Assembly: GCA_015501075.1 (NCBI GenBank) | Contig: JADNYJ010000510.1 | Coordinates: 1-22,382 of the forward strand | Reading direction: 5' to 3' | Length of the DNA stretch: 22,382 bases | From: Gymnopilus junonius | Lineage: Eukaryota > Basidiomycota > Agaricomycetes > Agaricales > Galerinaceae | Part shown: in pieces, positions 8,961 through 19,338 of the stretch | Position numbering within the stretch: the first letter of the stretch is position 1 | Layout of the letters: each line of letters starts with the position of its first letter | The notes under the pieces: generated by a model | What the model was told of the DNA's origin: nothing | The model's input: the letters and a program-made list of their open reading frames with translations, nothing else | Databases searched by the model: none | Made by a program: the position numbers and the translations under genes

Positions 8961-10786
8961 TCACGACCTGGCTTGAATATGACCAGGTACAGCGAATGTC
9001 ATAATAGAGCTGAAATCAAACGCAGGTATTGAGGGTCGCTTGTCAGCTGCGAGAGTTACACTCTGTGATATGCTCAAACTTCCCGGCGACGTCGCTGTGA
9101 ATACATCGGGATGATCCCCGAACAAAGTGCCGAAATCAAAATCATCAGGGCTCTGGTGCACCTGGTCGGCATCCTGTATAGCGGGAATATCCCAAGTAGG
9201 TAGGTGTGGAGTAGTGGGCTCAGGAGTCCTGCTGCGCGACGAAGACGATGATGACCTGCTGCGTGATGAATAATCCGAACTGAAGGAGGACATGCGAGAA
9301 ATCGATTGAGTTGGTGGATGAGAAGTGGTATTGGAAGACGTTGGGATACGCAGAGGAAGTGGTGATATTTTCTGGGGCTTCTGGGCATTTTGTTGTCTGG
9401 GTTCGGAGGGTACAAAAGCTTGTGCAATTGATGCCGCCCGAACTCTCGCAGTGAATTGGGAAGGGAGAGTACCGCTTGGCGCGGCTAGGGTTACTGAAGA
9501 TGTAAAAGGACTTCGCACCAAAGCGGGATGAGGGGCTGGAGGAGGAACTGTGACGGTAGCTGCAAACCAAGAAGAGCGCGGCTTGCGAGCTTTCGATAAA
9601 TTTGAACGCACTCCATTAGAAAGATTCAATTTTAGATGAAACATCCTGGCGAGTTCATCTACATCTGACAGTGTTGAATTCACGGATTTTGGTGTTCCAT
9701 TCATTGGGCGACGTATCCAGGTCGGTGGTGGGAATATGAAGACACCATTTTCAGAGGGGAATGGCTCCGGACACTTTGAAGGATATAAAGTTGGGAATAC
9801 ATGTCGAGGCCTGAAGGAATTGAAGTTGTCTATGCACGAGGTTGATTTGGGAACCTGCATAGAACAGCAGGAATGTCAATATTATGCGCAGATGCACACG
9901 ATATACACTCACATCGTCGAATTCGTCTGGCGTTTCGCTTCCAGAATCTTCTTCAGAAGAGGGAGTGGGCAGTCTGTTGACCTGAGATAAATTGCCACAC
10001 GGCAGCACGCTCAATGCGACTTCGAGGGGGTAGTCTGAGGCGGAATTGAAGCGTTTCAGGACTCTATCTTCCTTCTTGGCTCGATTGCGATGATTTTGGA
10101 ACTACAAACGCATCTATCAAGATGCCGAAAGGTAGCAAAGAACGATGGGCTTACCCATACTTCAATTTGACGCCTGGTCATGTCGGATTTTGCAGCTAAA
10201 ATTTCTTGGTGCTTGGAGGAGGGATATGCATTATATTCGAAATATTTCTCAAGGATAGGTGTGTATTCCTATTCATGAAGGACAGATGAGCAAACAACTT
10301 CATGAAGAAGACCGAAGAACTTGCATTATTGAAAGGTCGCTTCGCGTCACATACAGGTTGTTGGTAATTGGCGACCTCTGCCAGAACGAAAGAGACTTGA
10401 GACTGTATCATTGGTAAACAACGCATTTGAAAGCGAGCCTGATACACTTGATGCAATAGTCCTAGCTCATCACCGAAATTTGGTCCCCGCATTACTGCTA
10501 TGCAGGCATCCCGATAAGCAGATATATACTGTTGGCGTAATTGTAAAAATAAATTCTTGAGACGGAGCAGAATATCTTGCTGGACTTTGTTCGACACTGG
10601 AAGGGTCAATATGGGTGCGAGGATGTCATGTGGGAAAGATATTCTGAGGTCTGGGATTTTGGTATTGACATCTCGATCGGGTGGTGGGGTCGATGAGGGG
10701 GGTACGATTTTCAATAGCGAGGACGCAAGACGAAGGACGTCCTCGAGTAAATCAGTTTCTGTGCTCGCAGTCGAATGAGTAGTCAT
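8961..10786 (-). CDS. HD2: HD2-class homeodomain mating-type transcription factor
   Basis: Nuclear regulator expected to heterodimerise with HD1 from a different allele and start dikaryon development. Exons (minus strand): 10786-10325, 10268-10155, 10101-9913 and 9854-8961; 552 residues. Residues 1-148 form an N-terminal specificity/dimerisation region with helical Leu-rich stretches. The homeodomain, about 149-208, reads KRPFNN, then EYTPILEKYFEYNAYPSSK, then RRQIEVWFQNHRNRAKKEDR, a typical class with Asn51 present. Intron 1 (10269-10324) is GC-AG; intron 2 (10102-10154) falls between W and F of the WFQN motif. After the homeodomain come an acidic PTPSSEEDSGSE segment and a long Ser/Pro-rich C-terminus with an Arg-Ser repeat (coding about 9210-9290). 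No frame corrections are needed. Divergent from HD1. Confidence 0.95.
10269..10324 (-). other. GC-AG intron inside the HD2 homeodomain, with alternative in-frame GT donor
   Basis: The 56-nt intron starts GCAAGT, the usual consensus of GC-AG introns, and ends ATAG. Splicing it joins KRPFNN to EYTPILEKYF, giving a full homeodomain arm. A GTATGT donor at 10354 would make an 86-nt intron, also in frame, that deletes ten residues including KRPFNN. No other donor tried keeps the frame. Confidence 0.75.
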
Positions 10787-10945
10787 GGTACTAAGTAACT
10801 TGCAAGCTCTGTCACTGTGCGAAGCCCATCAAGCACGTTGAGGAGAACAATGCGGAGTTTAAAACTCCGGAGTTCTAAATACCTAGATTTGTTGGGCGCA
10901 AGTTTGGCGCGACAACACTTCTCCTTCACTCTCTACCATACTATA
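10787..10945. promoter_or_regulatory. Bidirectional promoter of the HD1/HD2 pair
   Basis: Only 159 bp separate the divergent start codons. An in-frame ATG at 10850 could extend HD1 by 32 residues; 10946 is preferred because the extra segment is Arg/Leu/Ser-rich without family features and lies over the palindromic element. The region carries the compound palindrome listed separately and no obvious TATA box. Confidence 0.65.
10854..10874. promoter_or_regulatory. Compound palindrome in the HD1/HD2 promoter
   Basis: GGAGTTT-A-AAACTCC (10854-10868) is a perfect 7-bp inverted repeat with a one-base centre. It is followed at once by GGAGTT, so AACTCCGGAGTT (10863-10874) forms a second, perfect 12-bp palindrome. 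Three GGAGTT half-sites thus alternate in orientation about 70-90 bp from both start codons. It is a candidate regulator-binding site; the binding protein is unknown. Confidence 0.5.
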
Positions 10946-13192
10946 ATGACTTCGAACCTCGATGAAATGTTTAATAAGACGATACGAAGACACGTCGATA
11001 ACTTCTTTGCATCCTTTCAAAAAGATGGAATTGCACTTACGTCTTTCCTTGAGTCGTGGCTCAAATTCAATAACACTCTTGGGCAATGCCGCGACAGCCT
11101 GCAGCAGGAGACGCTCCTAAATATTCATGGTTGCACGTCGGTGATCAGTAGTGTTGCCTCTGAGATGCTGGAACTTCACCAAGTCACGGACCAGATTAGT
11201 CAGGACCTTGTTACGGATGTTACCAAGATTTTGGATGAGAAAATGGCCAAGCTCTCTATAAGGGATGCCGATGAACAGCAGCAAAGAAGCTCTACCGGTT
11301 AGTGTCTTTTTTCATATTTATCGTGAATAAATTTGAAATCCATCCTGTCATAGCAAGCGTCTCAAATCCTTCGTACATCAAGCCGTCTTATCAATGGCTA
11401 CTTTTAAACCTTTATAATCCATATCCCACGAAAGACATGAAAAAGAGTATTGCCTACCAGTCAAGGTGTTCGTTAAAAGATATCGATTCCTGGTTTATGG
11501 ATGCGAGGAAGAAAATCGGCTGGAATAGAATTCGCAAAGATCATTTTTCGAACAAACAGGAAAAAATCGTTGCCGCTGCTACTCAATTCTACAAACCATC
11601 TCTGGATACTTTCAGTGATGATCTCAGTACCAATTTGGAATCCGAAGTAAACTCTAATATTGCATACGATGCAGAATTCATTGCCATGGAGGACGCTGCA
11701 CGATCCATGTATTCAGGCAGATTCATCGATATGCCTTCCTCGATTTCATCCTTGTACCGCTCAGGCCAAAGGTCGTCATCAAAAAAGCCTGCGAATGGTG
11801 GCCGGATACGAAAGCGATCCTCTTTCTCACAATCCGTCAATGATAGAGGTGAACCATATACAAAGGTTTCCCCTACCTCCACCCGTGACCCAGCCTTTTC
11901 CTACCTAACACCCGAACCTTCACCAGGGTGGTCTGTAGAGCTATTACAACCTAGTTCTGTCCCTAGCTCCTTACCAAGCGAGCATGTCACACCGTCTGAA
12001 AAACGTCGACAAACCCCGGTCGAGCTTTCCGGCGATGGCGAACAAGCCCTGAGAGGCCAGCCAGTCCGACCTAGAAAAAGGTCCAGGTATGCTTTTTCTT
12101 CTTGAATCATTCTTATCTCGCATCTTATCCTTTGTCATAACAGACCTGATACTTGGGAATTTACCGATGCCACGGCACCTTATAGTCTACCCTCACCAGC
12201 GCCCAGCATAACTTCCTTGGAGGACACATCAGAAAGTAATATCCAGCGAACAAACTTCGTTGGCTGTTCTACCCCTACAGCTTCCGCGAGTTCTCCCACA
12301 AAGCGCAAGAGACGTCTATCTGATGGAGACAGTCGAGGGCCTGCTAAACGACCGCATCATGCCCTGGCCGTGCCTCGCCTTCAGGCAGTATCAGATCCGC
12401 TCCCAATCTTTCGGCCCTTTACAGATGATTTTCTTGACGAGTGGTTCCATGGCAATTTTACTGAGCACCCACTCGGCGACGTCGTCCGTGTACCTACAAG
12501 TCATGAGGTACACGACTTGCCTGATGCTGTACCTCTGGAGGTGCACTGTCATGGTTATGGTATCTCTCTCTACCCAACCGATGCTGCTCTGCCTGAAACT
12601 TCTTTCCTTGCTCATGATAATGGTAAATATATTATTTAGCTCTTATTCTCAAGCTGACGGGCATAATATAGTCTCGCATAAAAGCTTGCGTTTAGAGGCA
12701 TCAGCTGACGAGCTCTCGGAAACTTTCACGCCAGAAAGCCTCTTCATTTCAAACTCTCTACCAGGTATTAACATCAATCATTTTGGGGTATGGGTATTGA
12801 TATTGACTGATATCCTAGACGTCAACGTCAACGCTGCTGAAACTGCTAACACTAACGAACTGTCTCTTTCTTTAGACTTTGGATTTCCTTTGACTGTTGA
12901 GGAGACCACTTCTCGAGACAAGGCTTTCAACCTTCTGGATCAAATTATTAAGTTCGGTACCCTTCCGCAACTTCCTCCCCCTGTTTTCAATTGGATGCAA
13001 TTGCCAGTTAGTGGCCCTGTTGATGTTATGGAGCCTTCAACATCCTTCATGACAGAGAATCCGAACATCTCTGATTTCGATTCAACCACGCACAAAGGCT
13101 CAATGACACCAGAAGATCAAGATGTCAAACGTCTTCGGCTTCAATTCCTCAGAGAAGAGCTACAACTCCTAGAGTCAGAGATCGACCCCTGA
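10946..13192 (+). CDS. HD1: HD1-class (TALE-type) homeodomain mating-type transcription factor
   Basis: Partner class to HD2. Exons: 10946-11297, 11354-12086, 12144-12622, 12672-12764 and 12819-13192; 676 residues with all phases consistent. Residues 1-117 are a helical N-terminal region (MTSNLDEMFNKTIRRHV...), the usual allele-discriminating part. The homeodomain, about 124-185, has NPYPT, the three-residue TALE-type insertion between helices 1 and 2, and recognition helix DIDSWFMDARKKIGWN. The position normally Asn51 is Asp (residue 167). Basic clusters that could act as nuclear localisation signals: RIRKRS, RPRKRSR and KRKRR (12301-12315). The C-terminal half is Ser/Pro/Thr-rich with acidic patches and ends in a Leu/Glu-rich helix (RLRLQFLREELQLLESE), a possible coiled coil. 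No frame corrections are needed. Confidence 0.94.
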
Positions 13193-13403
13193 TCTCGCAT
13201 ACGTTTCCATTGTCGCTGTTTCATGCTATCTTTATGCTTTATTCCTTATACCCCTTCGAGTTGTGCTACTGTTATTTTCTGCTCTCCCGCTACTCATCTT
13301 GCTATCCAATGCTGCTCATTTGTATTACTCGGTATATGCTAGCTTTTCGTTGTGAAGTAATCTACATATATAGCACCTGTACAAATATCACATGTCATTT
13401 CCG
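13193..13403. other. Short convergent gap between HD1 and MIP
   Basis: 211 bp, AT- and pyrimidine-rich, holding the 3' ends of two convergent genes. The tight spacing shows how closely MIP is linked to the HD pair. Confidence 0.6.
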
Positions 13404-15868
13404 TTAGTGTCGTCCTGGTTGGCCAACGTCATCTTCGATCTTCCACATTCCAACTTCACGCATAGCCTCCACATCGCCTGCAGCCAACCCAGGTGCCTCC
13501 AGCAGGGAGCTAACCATTTGCCATGGGTTTCTACCACCACCCCATCGTAAAACTTCGCGTTTGTACTTTTCGCCCGTCTCCCGGTCAAGAGGATCGTTAG
13601 AGAAAACATTCCGCCAGACTCGTGAAGCAATGGCACGATCGAATAGGTAGGAATAGTATGTGGCACCATATCCAAAGAGGTGCCCAAACTGTGTTTGAAA
13701 GGAGGTACCGGGAACGTGTGGTATTAAGCCACGAGTATCATGCAGTTTCGCGAGCTCGGCTGTCGAATCAAAAGAAGAATCGACGACGGCAGGTGAGTGA
13801 TATACTTGGTCCACAGCAGCGAGCAAGATTTGTGAGTAGGTATCGATAGCATGACATGGATCGCTATGGTGGTTGCCTATTTGTCGCGAGGTCGAATCTT
13901 CGAGTGCGAAGAGGGAGAGTACTTTTGGAGAATTTAGGAAGTGTTCCATCAGGATGGATGGTAATTCCACAAAATCTGTGGCACACCGAGTGCCAGCAAC
14001 GTTTTGGTATTCAGTCCGGCCAATCATGGCTAATAGTCGCTGAGATAAGTGAAATACATCCCGTCACAATAAGGATACTTACAATGCATTGCATGACCCA
14101 TTTCATGGAATAGAGTTAGGACTTCATGCCATTCCAGAATCGTTGGACCGTTCACGACAGACGGACGAGGGAATTCGCATAGCAAGACAACCAGAGGTAG
14201 TTGAAAAACACCCTCTTGGTTGGGAAGGCGGTGTCGCTTGACTGCCTCAAACTCTTCTGACTCCCGTATCTGTAGTTCCATCCCCTCAACCGTACCATCC
14301 CTATGCTGATCGTCGTCGTCTGTTCTGCGAGAGCATCGCACAGTATAATGAGCAGCTCCACTAGCCTTCCCTATCCTCGCAAGTAGATCCGCGTATATCC
14401 ATCCTATAATTCCCTTATCCTGATCCACGACCTCTAATTTGTGCACATCATTATTCCAGACTTCTCCTGAAACAGAAGTAGCAGGTCGAAGTGATATGCC
14501 GTACAGATGCTGGAATAAACGAGAAAGTCCCATAAACACTGTTCCGAGTGTTAGAGGTGGTAGTGGTATAGGTGGTGCAGGTGGTTCCGGAGGGCAGTAA
14601 AAGTCTCTATCCCACGCCTGGATTATTGGTAGAGCTGCAAGACCATGGTGGGCCTGTTTTCGTTGACTTAACGTATGCAGAGCACGCCTGGCAAACGGTC
14701 GCGTGTGCTTCATAAGGGCATCAAGGAAATTGTAAACATTATCTACACAGAAAAAGATGAATCTTAAATAGTCAGTACTTTTTGCAAAGGACGCACCTGG
14801 CGTCTTAGCCATTTTATCATCAAGCGTCATGTGTGCAAAGCTCTCTCGGCCAACCAACTGTGCTAGCTCGGCCCTCTTCCTCAGCAGGGTCTCTAGAACC
14901 TCAATTTGGTCAGGAGTACTCGAGTTCGCTGCCACATATACTTTCCGCCTTGGACCTTCCTCTGGAGCAGAACGCATGATCATCTGGGCTTGCATTGAAC
15001 CTGGGTAAATAAGGAGATCACGCTGAGTGAACTGTGCTTGAAGCTGCAGTCTGACACCCATGCCCTTGTCCTTGAGTCCTGCTAGCTCTGACGACTTTAT
15101 TGCCGCTGGAGCTCGAGGTGCATTGGCTCCTTCGAGGAATTGCCGACCAAGAACAAGAATATCAGAGGAAAGTGACACGAATTTGTTTCCGATCAGCTGG
15201 AGGCAGGTCAATACCGGACTTCTCAAAGTCGCGCCAAAATATCAAGGCTGTCTGATAGGCTTCGGGGCTAAGAGTCTTGACAATCGACGGATCGGACAGT
15301 ACGGCTTTGAGGACCTGTTCAAAAGACATGAATAAAGGAATGAACGAGAGTAACTGGATGCTATACACACCTCGTTCAGACCCACATGAGTATTCAATAC
15401 GTTCATGAACTCGCACAGAGTTTCGTATGCCGTATTTGCAGCGTCCACCCATAGCCGATCCGGATGCGCATTCCGGACAAGCTCTGCAAGATCAATGACA
15501 CCGCAGAGCATGTCGCTCAGACGGTCAAGGTTCTTCACTACCTTGAGCATCTCGTCTCGCGATTCCCTTGACCGAAGGATGCGGTTTGTAAGCAGTTGCG
15601 CGCGAACGACCGTAGCATCGGCAAGTGATATAAGAGCTGCGGGCTGGGTGAGTGTGGGATGGCCAAAGAGACCTGTTGCAGGGAATGGTGATGACCTGAA
15701 GGTAGATTGGGGGTTATCGAACACGGTTATTAGGTTCTTGTCGTCGACGGAAGCGGGGATGAGGTGAGTAGCAAAGTTCCTTGGGGGATCATGGTGGGCC
15801 AAAAGACAGCCGCGGAATCTGAACTTTGGTTTGGATGAAAGCGCCCTCCTGGCCGAACTCGCAAGCAT
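13404..15868 (-). CDS. MIP: Mitochondrial intermediate peptidase (M3 zinc metallopeptidase)
   Basis: Removes an octapeptide from imported precursors in the mitochondrial matrix after the main processing peptidase has cut. Exons (minus): 15868-15371, 15314-14797, 14742-14083 and 14029-13404, about 766 residues. The N-terminus is Arg/Ser-rich, as for a matrix-targeting peptide. Conserved blocks: [87 protein letters not shown] (zinc-binding HExxH, split by the intron at 14030-14082), [21 protein letters not shown] (with the third zinc ligand Glu) and [17 protein letters not shown]. One extra base near 15182-15188 breaks the frame between PPADR and KFVSLSSD; the summed exon lengths are also 3n+1. 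MIP is the standard neighbour of the HD genes in Agaricomycetes. Confidence 0.95.
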
Positions 15869-16138
15869 AAATACGAGTGAAAGAACGCAACTGTCTCCTC
15901 TCCTTGGCTCAACTATGCAGATTGCAAAGCACGCACAAGTCCAGAGTAGCCCTAATCAGTCACGTGATAACTCCTTGCGTAAATGGCGCTTTCCGATTGG
16001 TCCAATGCACCGGATAATAAAAATCTCGTATATATTATATGCTGCTAAATACTGTGTAATGTGAGAAGTAGATGTCAGAGGTCGGCCACCAGGTAGTAAA
16101 GATCTAGATAATTATGTCCTGCAAGGTAGCCAGGCAGC
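15869..16138 (-). promoter_or_regulatory. MIP promoter region with CACGTG and paired CCAAT boxes
   Basis: This 270-bp gap lies upstream of minus-strand MIP. It holds CACGTG at 15961-15966 and ATTGGTCCAAT at 15996-16006, a perfect palindrome made of two opposed CCAAT boxes. CCAAT boxes are bound by the HAP/NF-Y complex, which often controls mitochondrial genes in fungi. The assignment is inferred from motif and position. The far end should be the 3' untranslated region of the DDT gene. Confidence 0.5.
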
Positions 16139-18278
16139 CTAAGGAGATGTTACCGGTGACGGACTTCCTTCCAAGACCATATTTGTGTTTGATTGCGCAT
16201 CTTCTGAATCTTCTACATAATTAGCATTTCGCTCATTCATATCGGAAGACTTTGAAGGGCTAGGAGGTTTGTGGGATGACGCTGCTGGTATTGGCTCAAC
16301 TGCGTACACCCAGAACTTAGATTTTTTCTTGCCCGCTATCTGTTCCATGGCAATCTCAGTCGGTTTCAGGGCAGCTGCGCCCGAGGCTTTGACCCTGATG
16401 CCGTTACCCAAGCCATGAGGATCTGAAGGGCCGCTATCGGTCGATGGAGCGCTTGCTGTACTTTCTTCAGTGCGAGCACGTTTACGTCTTGGTTCCACAT
16501 CTAGCAAGGCGTCACCACCCGATAAGCGTGTAGAACGACGTTCTCCACGCCAAAGCCCAGAATCAGAGGAGCCTTCACGCTTGCCGTTGGCGTTTACAGT
16601 TGAAGTCCGCGTTGACCGTCGAGTACCTACAGAGGGACCAGCACGGCCTCTTCGACCATCATTTAAGTAACCTTGCTCGTACTCATCGTCCGGACGCTCT
16701 TCGTCTTGGTACTGATATTCATCCCCATCGTCCTGTTCGTCCAAAAATAGGAAGTCAGCTTAGAAAAGTCACAGCTCGTTACCCATGCCTTGCCACTCGC
16801 CTCTGTATCAAAATCATTACTATAAACGTAATCGGGTTTTCGCGTTTGTCGACGTGTCCTTGTCTGTCTTACCTCCGCTTGAGCAAGGAGGAGTCTTTTC
16901 TGTTCAATCTTTTTCCTGACTCTTTGGACGCGCTATTCATTTTTTTAAAAAGAAAAATCCCAATTAGCGCAACGCGAACAAAATAGGAAGAAAGGAAAAA
17001 GTATCAGGGTAAACATGATAAGGCGTCCTTTACACGCTATATATTTTAAGAAAGCCACTTACCGCGAGCTCCACGTCAATAGCCTCGATGCGTGCTTCGA
17101 GAGCCGCAATCAGGGTGATATGAGCGTTTTCTAGTTTTGTTCTTTTTTTGCCCTTCTTGGGTTCAGGAGGTGCGGTTGCTTTCAGGTTTCCAATGGTAGC
17201 CAGATATTCCTCTCGTGTTGAAGAAACGGTCTGGAAGGTGGCTGTGATTTTCCATGGATTTGTCGACACGTAAATTCGGGGTGAGTCTGAACATAAAAAA
17301 GATCAATTAGCGTTATATCTTTCGGTAAAGCTGTGAATCTGAACGGCAAGGCCCGGCCCACGAGAGGAAACAAGAAAGATATTAAACAGCTTTCGGGCAA
17401 ATATACGCAAATAGGGAGAAGACAAGGAGGAAAAGCTGAAGAATGGTTGTGCACGGACCATCTGCGACCCAGAAACGTTTACGTTGACAGTCTTGTCCGA
17501 TGGGTACTAATTGCAAATTTTCTTGACTTTTTGGATCACTTGGATCCAATGTCACAATGGGCGCCTGATTCTTCTTGTGTTTATTGTGCACAACGCCCCA
17601 TGCGTTATCAATTGTTGCCTTGATCTCAGGAGCGTGGCACAACTGTAGTTCGACGAGTTGTCGCAGGATTTTCAGCTGGAAAGTGTCGAAACCAGAATCA
17701 TAAGCGTAGGACAGGCCCTTGAGACAACAAATACAGACTTTGAAATCCCAGTCAGTGGCAAAGAAACCGCCTTCTAGACCTTCAAAAGGATCAACATTCA
17801 CTTTCAGGTCTTCATCCCAGAAAATAGTTCGCTCGGATGATTTGAAGTATTCGGAGAGCACAGACGCCACCGTCGTAGAGATTTGGTCGGTGCTGGTACC
17901 ACGAGCACAGTGTCAGCCCATCATCAGTCCTTTTCGCGCAGGAAAACACGCGATTACCTCAAGTTACGCGTCTGAGGCTTAAGGTTAACGATGAATTGCA
18001 CCAAAATCTGTGACACAATGTTGCTGGGCTCTTTTTGCATCAGAGCTTCTTCTAAGCTTTAACACATAAAAATAAGGCTGAAATCGAATGAAAGCCTCGC
18101 ATGAAGGTGTGCAACTCACTCCATAGGTGATTCCAATCCTTCTACTTTATGTCGTAGGTTCGTAAATTTGCAGATGAACGAATAGACAAAACAGTGACTC
18201 CCAGCGGTCCGAAGGGTGAGTAGCATTAGAGGGCGGGCATACATGCGGCCGTTTCTGAAGCTTTAGGGAGCTAGACAT
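16139..18278 (-). CDS. DDT/WHIM-domain chromatin-remodelling-type protein
   Basis: Six exons (minus): 18278-18120, 18056-17958, 17892-17459, 17286-17063, 16932-16783 and 16732-16139, about 552 residues. The N-terminus has RPHVCPPSNATHPSDRWESLF, then VYSFICKFTNLRHKVEGLE and MDLEEALMQKEPSNIVSQIL, the leucine- and aromatic-rich pattern of a DDT domain. The middle has QLVPIGQDCQRKRFWVADD followed by SPRIYVSTNPWK, a WHIM-type motif as in CECR2/RSF1/ISWI-partner proteins that measure linker DNA. A basic coiled-coil-like helix follows (RVRKKIEQKRLLLAQAEVRQTRTRRQTRK), then an acidic/Arg-rich disordered tail ending near KKKSKFWVYAVEP. One extra base in the A-run 18188-18191 separates SLF from VYSFICKF. 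Introns 17287-17458 (172 nt) and 16933-17062 (130 nt) are unusually long for this window. Presumed nuclear. Confidence 0.85.
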
Positions 18279-18605
18279 CGTGAAGGACGCAAGCGGACGC
18301 GACGAGCCAGTATGGAGCAGAACAAGATGTGACAAGCGAAGGAAAAAGGGCCGTGGGCTAACTGATCAAAGGTAATTGATTCTTATACAGGTCTATTTTC
18401 TAGTAGAATGTGGAACAAATATATTACAATAGCAGTATTCGTATTAAGGCATAATTCAGAAGAAGTAGGTAGCCTATTTTCCTTCCCTCGAATCTGAATT
18501 TGTAGAAAAGTTATGAGTTCGAGGGTTACTTCTGTACAAAAATGCAGCATGCCATGCATGTTCAAAGGACAGGAAGACGAGTAGATAACAACAAAGGGCA
18601 GAGTA
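18279..18605. other. Gap between FAM32A and the DDT gene
   Basis: About 330 bp hold the FAM32A 3' region and the DDT-gene promoter, both on the minus strand. The part near 18370-18540 is AT-rich. No RNA gene, repeat or clear promoter motif is recognised. Minus-strand frames open here are shadows or in-frame 5' extensions without an ATG. Confidence 0.5.
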
Positions 18606-19174
18606 TTATCCTGGTCCGACCTAATATCATGGTGAAAAAAAGCATGTGGATGATATATTTGAAAATTACCTTCGGAATATCGTGGTGCTCGCTAAGAGAC
18701 TCTAGATGGGCATTGAATTCGGCAACGCGATCCTTATGAGTTTTGTGAGCAAGCTTTGCAATACGATGCTCGAGCTGCATATAAAAATAGGTCAAAACCC
18801 GGCAATAATTCTTCGAAGAATAGATGCATACGCGACGCTTCTGGACCTCCTCGAAACGCCTCTCGGCTTCAGTCTTTCGGGTTTGAACTGCTGCTGCCCG
18901 GCAAAGCAGGAGAATTGCGCGAGCTTGTTGATTGCGACTTAAATGTGTCACTGTCCTCAGTGGGAGACAAGAGATCCTTTACATCTTCGAGGTCCTGTAT
19001 CTTTGAGGATGATTCTGACTTGACCTTTGACTTCTTCTTTTTCCTGTTGTCATGTAAGAGCTCGCACATAGATAGACAGACCTTGCCCTACACTCACTTT
19101 TTAACAATGCCGCCCTCAGCGACCCCTCCTTTTAGCTTGAGGGAGCCACCAGGGCGAAAGTCGTAATCGGACAT
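18606..19174 (-). CDS. FAM32A: FAM32A homologue (DUF1754 family)
   Basis: Small nuclear protein; in humans FAM32A associates with the late spliceosome and helps 3' splice-site use. Exons (minus): 19174-19098, 19043-18832, 18774-18670 and 18620-18606, about 135 residues. The start MSDYDFRPGGSLKLKGGVAE with the following Lys run is the family signature. A variable Lys/Ser-rich middle follows, then KTEAERRFEEVQKRR, HRIAKLAHKTHKDRVAEFN and SEHHDIPK. The last exon adds only Val-Gly-Pro-Gly and the stop. One extra C (GGG on the plus strand at 18879-18881) must be removed to link the middle to KTEAERRF; exon lengths sum to 3n+1, in agreement. It shares a 164-bp divergent promoter with the TMEM115-like gene. 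Confidence 0.9.
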
Positions 19175-19338
19175 GAGAGTCAGAAGACAAGCTGCAGTAA
19201 CAGTTGGTCCCGCTAACGGGCGTTATTTCGGCACGTGAGGTCACACCGACTCCTCCTGACCGCTCACTCACATTACTGTCCGCGCTGTGCTGTGGCAGAA
19301 AATAACCGCTCTACTCTAAGCTCCTTGATTGCAGCAGG
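19175..19338. promoter_or_regulatory. Divergent promoter of FAM32A and TMEM115-like gene
   Basis: The 164-bp interval contains CACGTG at 19232-19237 and a small CCCG-CTAA-CGGG hairpin just before it (19209-19220). No TATA box is apparent. CACGTG is a site for bHLH factors such as Cbf1-type proteins; binding is inferred. Confidence 0.45.

Noticed and set aside
10816..10832. Match to the HD heterodimer operator recalled as GATG-N9-ACA, reverse strand, in the HD promoter
   Set aside because: TGT and CATC are separated by 8, not 9, bases (TGTGCGAAGCCCATC). A near miss only, unless a base is missing in the CCC run.
10817..10945. In-frame upstream ATGs extending HD1 (10817 and 10850)
   Set aside because: The added residues lack family features, and the segment fits better as a shared promoter. 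Transcript data could reverse this.
17287..17458. A hidden exon within the long DDT-gene intron
   Set aside because: Direct joining gives RFWVADDSPRIYVS with no missing residue, so no exon is needed.
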